The notes under the pieces were generated by a model that was not told where the DNA came from, did not search any database, and was given only the letters and a program-made list of their open reading frames with translations. The translations under genes were made by a program, and so were the position numbers. From contig JACCQX010000196.1 of assembly GCA_013813905.1 (NCBI GenBank), forward strand, positions 1 through 11,459: a stretch of DNA of 11,459 nt. The letters are read 5' to 3'. This document shows, piece after piece, positions 6,341 to 11,459 of the stretch. This DNA comes from Chloroflexota bacterium. GTDB lineage: Bacteria > Chloroflexota > Limnocylindria > Limnocylindrales > CSP1-4. Positions within the stretch are counted from its first letter, which is position 1, and each line of letters opens with the position of its first letter.

Positions 6341-7045
6341 ATGCCCGAAACCTCGCTACTTCCGACCGGCCCGCGCGCCCGCGTCCGCCAGGGCGTTCAG
6401 CCGCTTGCGCGGGGTCTTGGACGACTCGGCCTGACGCCCAACGCTCTGACGCTCATCGGCTTCGGCATCGCGGTCGTGGCGGCTTACTTCGCGGCCGCGC
6501 AGGTCTGGCTCTACGCCGGGGCGCTGGTCATCGTCGGGGCTGTGTTCGACCTTTTCGACGGTGCCCTGGCACGCGCGACCGGCACCACCAGCAAGTTCGG
6601 CGCCTTCCTCGACAGCACGATGGACCGCTGGGGAGAGGCCGTGGTCTACGTCGGCCTCGTCATCGGGCTCGCCGGCGCTCGAGAGGTGGACTCCGACCTC
6701 GGCTGGGGGCCTCTCCTGGCCGCCGGGGCGATGGCTTCCGCGTTCATGGTGAGCTATGTCCGTGCCAAGTCGGAGAGCCTCGGCTTCACGCCCGGCACCG
6801 GCATGGCCAGCATCGGGCTGGCTCCCCGTGAGGTGCGCGTCGTCATCCTGACCATCGGTCTGCTCGCGGCGGGGTTCCTATCGACATGGTCTGCCAGCTG
6901 GCCCACGGGCATGGGGCCGCCGTACCCCTTCTGGTGGCAGGCTCTCGTCGGATCGCTCGCCCTCATCACCGTCCTCGCCACCATCACCACCATCCAACGC
7001 GTCTTCCATGTGTACCGGGAAGCCAAGAAGCAGGAGCAGCAGTAA
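6341..7045 (+). CDS. CDP-alcohol phosphatidyltransferase, likely phosphatidylinositol phosphate synthase
   Basis: The 234-residue integral membrane enzyme has the complete family signature D-x2-D-G-x2-A-R-x8-G-x3-D-x3-D, with Asp70, Asp73, Asp91 and Asp95 as metal and catalytic residues. Several hydrophobic helices surround it (for example 37-52 and 57-70). The [11 protein letters not shown] segment (138-148) resembles the substrate-phosphate-binding part of inositol-phosphate-using members. The likely reaction is CDP-diacylglycerol plus inositol-3-phosphate giving phosphatidylinositol phosphate and CMP. Plain sequence cannot exclude phosphatidylglycerophosphate synthase, but an inositol-phosphate synthase gene follows only 4 nt later, which decides the call. 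An in-frame GTG at 6326 overlaps the arsR stop (GTGA) and would add five residues; ATG 6341 is preferred without a strong ribosome-binding site for either. In mycobacteria the equivalent gene (pgsA1) also precedes patA and pimA. Confidence 0.82.
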   Translation: MPETSLLPTGPRARVRQGVQPLARGLGRLGLTPNALTLIGFGIAVVAAYFAAAQVWLYAGALVIVGAVFDLFDGALARATGTTSKFGAFLDSTMDRWGEAVVYVGLVIGLAGAREVDSDLGWGPLLAAGAMASAFMVSYVRAKSESLGFTPGTGMASIGLAPREVRVVILTIGLLAAGFLSTWSASWPTGMGPPYPFWWQALVGSLALITVLATITTIQRVFHVYREAKKQEQQ

Positions 7046-7049
7046 TCAG

Positions 7050-8357
7050 ATGAAGCAGAAGAACGCCAACAACAGCAGCAACGGGACCGGCAGCAACGGC
7101 CGCAGCCCCAAGCGCAAGGACGGCAAGATCCGTGTGGCCATCGTAGGCGTGGGCAACTGCGCCTCCAGCCTCGTGCAAGGCCGCTACTACTACGAGGACG
7201 CCAAGAAGGACGACTTCGTGCCCGGCCTGATGCACGTCGAGCTGGGCGGCTACCACGTCCGCGACATCAAGTTCGTGGCGGCCTTCGACATCGACAAGAA
7301 CAAGGTCGGCAAGGACCTCTCCGAGGCGATCTACGAGAAGCCCAACAACACCTACGTCTTCCAGAAGGTCGCCAACATGGGCGTGCCCGTGGAGCGCGGC
7401 ATGACCCACGACGGCCTGGGCAAGTACCTCAGCCAGATCATCGAGAAGGCACCCGGGCCGACGGCCGACATCGTGAACATCCTGAGGGAGCGCGAGGTCG
7501 ACGTGATGGTCTCCTACCTGCCGGTGGGCAGCGAGCAGGCCACCAAGTGGTACGTGGAACAGGCTCTCCAGGCAGGCGTCGGCTTCATCAACGCCATCCC
7601 CGTGTTCATCGGCCGTGAGCCCTACTGGCAGCGCCGCTTCGCGGAAGAAGGACTGCCCATCATCGGCGACGACATCAAGAGCCAGGTGGGAGCGACCATC
7701 AGCCATCGCGTGCTGACCCGCCTGTTCATGGATCGAGGGGTGCGCCTCGATCGCACCTACCAGCTGAACTTCGGCGGCAACACCGACTTCCTCAACATGC
7801 TCGAGCGCGAGCGTCTGGAGTCCAAGAAGATCTCCAAGACCAATGCCGTCACCTCCATGCTCGACTACGAGCTCGACCCGGACGATGTCCACGTCGGCCC
7901 CTCGGACCACGTGCCTTGGCTCGAGGACCGCAAGTGGTGCTACATCCGCATGGAGGGCACGACCTTCGGTGACGTGCCGCTCAACGCGGAGCTGAAGCTG
8001 GAGGTCTGGGACAGCCCCAACAGCGCCGGCGTCATCACGGACGCCATCCGCTGCCTGAAGCTCGGCCTCGATCGCGGCTTGGCCGGCACCCTCGTGGCAG
8101 CGTCGAGCTACTTCATGAAGAGCCCGCCGGAGCAGATCCACGATGATGTCGCCTTCAACCGGGTGGAGGCCTTCATCCGCGGCGAGGACAACGAGACTCT
8201 GGTGGGCACGGAGAAAGCCAAGCCGCGCAAGATGCGCAAGATGGCCGCGCCGCGCACCAGGATCATCGCCTCGGCCGCGGCTGGCGAGGCCAGCGGCACC
8301 CCCACCCCGGCCGCAGCACCGGCTTCAGCGTCGACCGCGGCGGGCAAGGGCCGCTGA
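7050..8357 (+). CDS. ino1: myo-Inositol-3-phosphate synthase (actinobacterial type) with N- and C-terminal extensions
   Basis: The 435-residue enzyme converts glucose-6-phosphate to 1D-myo-inositol 3-phosphate with bound NAD+. Seen: the Rossmann motif [13 protein letters not shown] (about 29-41), [70 protein letters not shown] and [13 protein letters not shown]. These match the bacterial Ino1 core almost throughout. Two parts lie outside the core: an Asn/Ser-rich, basic leader of about 25 residues, and a tail of about 57 residues that is first basic ([10 protein letters not shown]) then Ala/Pro/Ser-rich. The mycobacterial enzyme is about 367 residues, so the difference is mostly these tails. 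The start ATG 7050 has AGGAG at 7032-7036, rather far upstream, and sits 4 nt after the PIP synthase stop. An in-frame earlier start inside that gene is less likely. It supplies the substrate of the preceding enzyme. Confidence 0.95.
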   Translation: MKQKNANNSSNGTGSNGRSPKRKDGKIRVAIVGVGNCASSLVQGRYYYEDAKKDDFVPGLMHVELGGYHVRDIKFVAAFDIDKNKVGKDLSEAIYEKPNNTYVFQKVANMGVPVERGMTHDGLGKYLSQIIEKAPGPTADIVNILREREVDVMVSYLPVGSEQATKWYVEQALQAGVGFINAIPVFIGREPYWQRRFAEEGLPIIGDDIKSQVGATISHRVLTRLFMDRGVRLDRTYQLNFGGNTDFLNMLERERLESKKISKTNAVTSMLDYELDPDDVHVGPSDHVPWLEDRKWCYIRMEGTTFGDVPLNAELKLEVWDSPNSAGVITDAIRCLKLGLDRGLAGTLVAASSYFMKSPPEQIHDDVAFNRVEAFIRGEDNETLVGTEKAKPRKMRKMAAPRTRIIASAAAGEASGTPTPAAAPASASTAAGKGR

Positions 8358-8371
8358 TCCGGGAGCAGGAA

Positions 8372-9520
8372 ATGGCCTCGGACACGCGGATGCCGGAGGC
8401 ACGGGCGTCGGGCGCTCGGGCGTCGGGCGCTCGGGTGTCCGGCTGCCAGGCGCAGGGCGAGGCGCCGGAGGTCAAGACTCGAAGCGCGCGCACCCCGGCC
8501 GAGACCGGCGTCCGCTACTCACCCCACCGGCGAGCGTCCAGCGGACGCGTTTGGAGGGCGGTCCAGCGTGCGCGCGAGCGCAGCGTGGTGGCCGGCTACC
8601 GCGCCACCTCCGGCACGCTCCAGCGCATCCCGACGGGGATCTCGCTACCGGTCGCCCGAAGTCTGTTCCTGGGCGGGTACTGGGCCTGGCCCCAAAAACG
8701 CCACATCATCCAGGCCAACGCGGCGAGCGTGCTGGGCCTCCCCGACAGTCATGGAGACGTCAAGCGCCTGGCCCGCCGGATGTACCGCACCTACGCCGAG
8801 TTCGTGGTCGAGCTCATGCGCTTGCCAGGCCTCTCCCCTGATGCCCCGACTCGACTCGTGCAAGAGGCCGGCGAGCGCGGCGGCGCCTCCTTTCTCCGGC
8901 TCTGGGATCGCTATCGCGCAGAAGGTCGCGGCATCGTCGGTGTGACCGGCCATATCGGAAGCATCGAGGTGTTGGCGGGCGCCTTCGCCGCCCAGGGCCT
9001 GCCCACCTACGGCCTGGCCGACGACACCGCCTATCCCGAGCTCTTCGCGCTCCTGAACCGGTCGCGCGCGCGCTGGAACGTGGGCATCATCCCCTGGCGC
9101 AACCTGCGCGAGACGTTCCGGGTCCTGCGCCTGCCCGCGGTCCTTGGCCTGGTGGTCGACTGGGGCTATCGGCGGGACGACATCCCGGTGACGCTCTTCG
9201 GGCGCTGGACGACGCTGCCGGCCGGGCCTGCCCTCCTGGCCACTCGGACCGGCGCGGTGATCGTGCCGGTGGTCAACCGACGTCAGCCGGACGGGACCTA
9301 CATCGCCAGCCACGACGAGCCCATCGAGGTCCCCGGCTCATCACCTGCCGACATCCTGCGTGCCACCCAGGCCGTGGCCGGAGCGCTGGAGCGCATGGTG
9401 GCCGCGGCGCCGGATCAGTGGTACACCTTCAAGCCGGTCTGGCCTGCCACGCGAGGGGAAGAAGCGCAGCTGGCGGCGCGCGCGCGTCTGATGGCGGCGG
9501 GCGGCTCAGGGCATGACTGA
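8372..9520 (+). CDS. LPLAT-family (LpxL/HtrB, PatA-like) acyltransferase, copy 1
   Basis: The 382-residue protein has an unstructured, Arg/Ala/Ser-rich leader of about 55 residues before an acyltransferase domain. Seen: the HX4E motif in VTGHIGSIEVLAG (His194, Glu199); VVDWGYRRDDIPVTLFGRW (Asp263 onward), the family's second conserved block with Trp where DQ is common; LPAGPALLATRTGAVIVPV; and the ending APDQWYTFKPVWP, typical of PatA/LpxL enzymes. These enzymes move an acyl chain from acyl-CoA or acyl-ACP to a lipid sugar at the inner membrane face. In this locus the acceptor is likely a mannosyl or inositol lipid. ATG 8372 follows GGGAG with 6-nt spacing, 14 nt after ino1. The end overlaps copy 2 by 8 nt. 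The acceptor and donor are not predictable. Confidence 0.85.
   Translation: MASDTRMPEARASGARASGARVSGCQAQGEAPEVKTRSARTPAETGVRYSPHRRASSGRVWRAVQRARERSVVAGYRATSGTLQRIPTGISLPVARSLFLGGYWAWPQKRHIIQANAASVLGLPDSHGDVKRLARRMYRTYAEFVVELMRLPGLSPDAPTRLVQEAGERGGASFLRLWDRYRAEGRGIVGVTGHIGSIEVLAGAFAAQGLPTYGLADDTAYPELFALLNRSRARWNVGIIPWRNLRETFRVLRLPAVLGLVVDWGYRRDDIPVTLFGRWTTLPAGPALLATRTGAVIVPVVNRRQPDGTYIASHDEPIEVPGSSPADILRATQAVAGALERMVAAAPDQWYTFKPVWPATRGEEAQLAARARLMAAGGSGHD
8403..8432 (+). repeat. Perfect 15-bp tandem duplication in the acyltransferase leader
   Basis: GGGCGTCGGGCGCTC occurs twice in direct succession, with a decayed third copy to about 8447. The in-frame copies encode ASGAR-ASGAR-VSGCQ. This marks the leader as a slippage-prone, probably disordered segment. 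Confidence 0.75.
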
Positions 9521-10496
9521 CCTTCGCGCTCGCGTCACCGCCCTGGGCCTGCGCCTGGGGGTCAGCGTGCTGCGGGCGCTTCCCGACCGCATCGTCTTCC
9601 AGGCCGCGTACACGGCCGGCACAGGTCTCTCGCTCGTGATGACCGAGCGGCGCGCCCTGGTCCGAGCCAACCTGCGCCAGGTCTGCCGCGGACTGATCGA
9701 GGCGGGCCTCGCCTCGGATCGCGTTCGACGCGCCGCCACGGACGAAAGCAGCCTGGAGCGCATGGTGCGCAGCGCCTTCGGCAACTGGGTACAGGGCTAC
9801 GCCGAGTCGGCCGTCATACCGGCGTACTCCGCGGACGAGCTGCGCCAGCGGATCCCGGTCCCCGGCGACCCGGTCGTGGCGGCTGCCCTCGCTTCGCTGG
9901 CACCGGGTCCGCCCGGCCGCATCTTCATCAGCGCCCACTTCGGCACGGTCGAGCTGGCGGGCTTCTACGCCGTCGGGGTGGCGGGCATGCGCCTCTCCGC
10001 CCCGATGGAGACGGTGGCTGATCCGGCACTGCAGGCTTACTTCGAGCGGACCCGCGGCGCACGGGGGATCGCGCTGGTGCCGATCCGTGGCGCCTCGGTC
10101 CCCTTGCGAGGAGCACTCCAGCGGGGCGAGGCCATCGCCCTCGTGGCCGACCGGGTCATCGGTGGATCGGGGATGCCTGTGCGACTCATGGGTGCCCCCG
10201 CCCGGTTGCCCCTGGGTCCGGCCGTGCTGGCCCTGGAGTCGGAGGCACCCTGTTTCGTGGTGGGCATGCAGCGGACCGGTTGGGGACGCTGGACGCCCCA
10301 TATCGAGCGCCTGCCGCGGCCCAGCCCGGGCACGCTGCGGGAGCGCATCGACCAGCATCTCGAGGCCCAGGCCAGAGCCTTCGAGCGGATGATCGCCCAG
10401 GCGCCGGAGCAGTGGTGGACAGTGCACTTCCCGATCTGGCCCGCGAAGGCGCTCGACCCAACGCTGTCAGCGCCACCCGTGGAGGCTGCCGCCTGA
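9513..10496 (+). CDS. LPLAT-family (PatA-like) acyltransferase, copy 2
   Basis: The 327-residue protein lacks the long leader of copy 1. Seen: HX4E in ISAHFGTVELAG (His142, Glu147), LVADRVIGGSGMPVRLMG (Asp213-Arg214, where copy 1 has Asp-Trp), RLPLGPAVLALE, and the ending APEQWWTVHFPIWP. The two copies share block order but differ widely in sequence, so they are old paralogues or separately recruited enzymes with probably different acceptors. The likely role is a second acylation of the inositol/mannose lipid at the cytoplasmic membrane face. The start overlaps copy 1 through ATGACTGA, and the stop shares one base with the PHP start (TGATG), so translation is coupled along the run. Family call is firm; acceptor unknown. 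Confidence 0.87.
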   Translation: MTDLRARVTALGLRLGVSVLRALPDRIVFQAAYTAGTGLSLVMTERRALVRANLRQVCRGLIEAGLASDRVRRAATDESSLERMVRSAFGNWVQGYAESAVIPAYSADELRQRIPVPGDPVVAAALASLAPGPPGRIFISAHFGTVELAGFYAVGVAGMRLSAPMETVADPALQAYFERTRGARGIALVPIRGASVPLRGALQRGEAIALVADRVIGGSGMPVRLMGAPARLPLGPAVLALESEAPCFVVGMQRTGWGRWTPHIERLPRPSPGTLRERIDQHLEAQARAFERMIAQAPEQWWTVHFPIWPAKALDPTLSAPPVEAAA

Positions 10497-11314
10497 TGGG
10501 CCGTGCCGACCTGCACATCCACTCCCTGGCCTCGGATGGCGTTTCGACCGTGCTGGAGATCCTGGATGCGGCGGAGCGGCGTGAGCTTGACGTCATCGCC
10601 ATCACCGACCACGAGCGCATCGACGCGGGTGAAGCAGCGCAGCACATGGCGGAGGATGCGGGGCGCCGGGTGCGGGTCATCGTGGGCGAAGAGATCACCA
10701 CCCGTGGGGGGCACCTAATCGGCCTCTTCCTCACGCAGCGCATCAAGCCCTGGGGTTCGCTCAAGACGAGCGTGGCGCGCGTCCATGAGCAGGGCGGCAT
10801 CGCGATCGTGGCCCATCCCCTGGTGCCCTATCCCCTGTGCGCCCGGGCAGGAGCCATCCGCGCGCTTCTCGACGAGGGGGACTCGATCTTCCATCCCGAC
10901 GGCATCGAGGCCTTCAACCCCACCACAGCGGGCATGCGCTGGACCCGCCGCGTGCCGGAGTTCGTGGCCCAGACCGGTCGCGCGCCCATCGGCTCCAGTG
11001 ACGCGCACCGCGCAGCCGACGTGGGTCAGGCCCTCACCACCTTCGAGGGCACCTCGCCCGAGGAGCTGCGCGCCGCCATCGAGTCCCGCGAGACGGGCTG
11101 GGAGGGCACCTTCTACCCGTGGCGTTCGCAGATCACCATGTTCCGCGCGCAATTGCGCAAGAACGCACGCGCGGTGCGCGACGACCTCGGCGGCAAGATC
11201 CGCCGAAGCGGCACGGGCCGGGACCTGGGCTATCCCGGCGGTCGCCAGCGCCCCGCCCACTTCGACCCCACTTTGGTCGGCCGGACGGAGCGCATCTCCC
11301 GGGACGAAGGATGA
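10496..11314 (+). CDS. PHP-domain metal-dependent phosphoesterase
   Basis: The 272-residue protein has the PHP metal-binding set: DLHIHSLASDG (His7, His9, Asp14), ITDHE (Asp38, His39), VIVGEEIT (Glu65), GGHLIGLF (His73), AIVAHP (His107) and IGSSDAHR (Asp169, His171). All ligands of a trinuclear metal site appear present, so it should be an active hydrolase. PHP proteins of this stand-alone type act on small phosphate esters (histidinol phosphate, AMP or nucleotides) and no polymerase domain is attached. A basic tail of about 50 residues follows the domain. It starts on the stop of acyltransferase copy 2 and overlaps the GT4 gene by 4 nt (ATGA). In this operon a phosphatase step is needed to turn phosphatidylinositol phosphate into phosphatidylinositol, and this protein is the only hydrolase present. 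That role is inference. Confidence 0.9.
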   Translation: MGRADLHIHSLASDGVSTVLEILDAAERRELDVIAITDHERIDAGEAAQHMAEDAGRRVRVIVGEEITTRGGHLIGLFLTQRIKPWGSLKTSVARVHEQGGIAIVAHPLVPYPLCARAGAIRALLDEGDSIFHPDGIEAFNPTTAGMRWTRRVPEFVAQTGRAPIGSSDAHRAADVGQALTTFEGTSPEELRAAIESRETGWEGTFYPWRSQITMFRAQLRKNARAVRDDLGGKIRRSGTGRDLGYPGGRQRPAHFDPTLVGRTERISRDEG

Positions 11315-11459
11315 AGATCGGCCTCGTGACGCCCTACATCTACCCGCTGCCGGGCGGCGTCAACGCGCACGTGGCCTATCTCTACGAAAACCTCATCGCG
11401 CGCGGCCACGATGTGCGCATCCTGAGCTCCACGCACGGTCCGCAGAAGCACACCGAGGG
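11311..11459 (+). CDS. GT4 (GT-B fold) glycosyltransferase, PimA-like (partial, 5' end only)
   Basis: Only the first 49 residues are in the window. They read MKIGLVTPYIYPLPGGVNAH followed by VAYLYENLIARGHDVRILSS, the N-terminal Rossmann strand, the GGV-x-x-H-V glycine loop and first helix of GT4 enzymes. PimA, which transfers mannose from GDP-mannose to phosphatidylinositol, opens in the same way (PGGVQ-x-HV). Many other GT4 enzymes also do, so PimA identity leans on the operon context. ATGA overlap with the PHP stop indicates coupled translation. Confidence 0.75.
   Translation, partial: MKIGLVTPYIYPLPGGVNAHVAYLYENLIARGHDVRILSSTHGPQKHTE

Noticed and set aside
6984..8141. Long minus-strand open frame (385 codons) opposite ino1
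   Set aside because: The plus strand matches Ino1 throughout. The opposite frame is His/Val/Ala-rich with no known motif and arises from the high third-position GC of the real gene.
9429..10427. Minus-strand open frame opposite the two acyltransferases
   Set aside because: No motifs and a composition typical of antisense frames in GC-rich DNA; the plus strand is clearly coding.
1..11459. Insertion sequences, CRISPR arrays, tRNA or rRNA genes, phage defence genes
   Set aside because: No transposase or nuclease motifs, spaced direct repeats, cloverleaf or rRNA-like segments were recognised on either strand by reading; a dedicated search was not possible.

Overview
The window is GC-rich, with strong G/C bias at third codon positions, frequent start/stop overlaps and no recognisable RNA genes. 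Secreted proteins carry long Ser/Pro/Ala linkers. The inositol-phosphate synthase is of the actinobacterial type and lies beside a phosphatidylinositol-phosphate synthase, two PatA-like acyltransferases and a PimA-like glycosyltransferase. Together these suggest a high-GC bacterium of the Chloroflexota (Limnocylindria/Thermomicrobia-like) or a deep actinobacterial relative. The lineage is inferred from protein character, not from a marker gene.

Layout. (1) Positions 1-1408: a divergent pair, a membrane-anchored TlpA-type thioredoxin (minus, cut by the window edge) and a secreted sortase-fold protein (plus). Their short shared control region has a TANNNT box exactly 9 nt before each ATG, suggesting leaderless transcripts. 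The sortase has Ser where the catalytic Cys is expected. (2) Positions 1411-4093 (minus): a DHA2-type MFS exporter overlapping a downstream CorA-family channel whose signature reads GMS, not GMN. (3) Positions 4094-4494: about 400 bp without a convincing gene, holding one clean palindrome. (4) Positions 4495 to about 5810: an ECF-type sigma factor and a one-TM anti-sigma-like protein that are frameshifted in at least one place and probably three. This looks like a decaying regulatory pair. (5) Positions 5845-11459 (plus): a promoter with a dyad over its -10 box, then an ArsR-type regulator and six tightly packed genes: PIP synthase, inositol-3-phosphate synthase, two LPLAT acyltransferases, a PHP phosphoesterase and the start of a GT4 mannosyltransferase-like gene.

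How the genes may work together. Region 5 reads as a compact locus for phosphatidylinositol and acylated phosphatidylinositol mannosides. Ino1 would turn glucose-6-phosphate into inositol-3-phosphate. The CDP-alcohol phosphatidyltransferase would join it to CDP-diacylglycerol (or a diol equivalent), giving phosphatidylinositol phosphate. A phosphatase must then remove the phosphate, and the PHP protein is the positional candidate. The GT4 enzyme would add mannose and the two acyltransferases would acylate the product. The most interesting points are this self-contained module with its candidate phosphatase, the paired acyltransferases, the regulator with a candidate operator, and the active-site substitutions in the sortase and CorA proteins.
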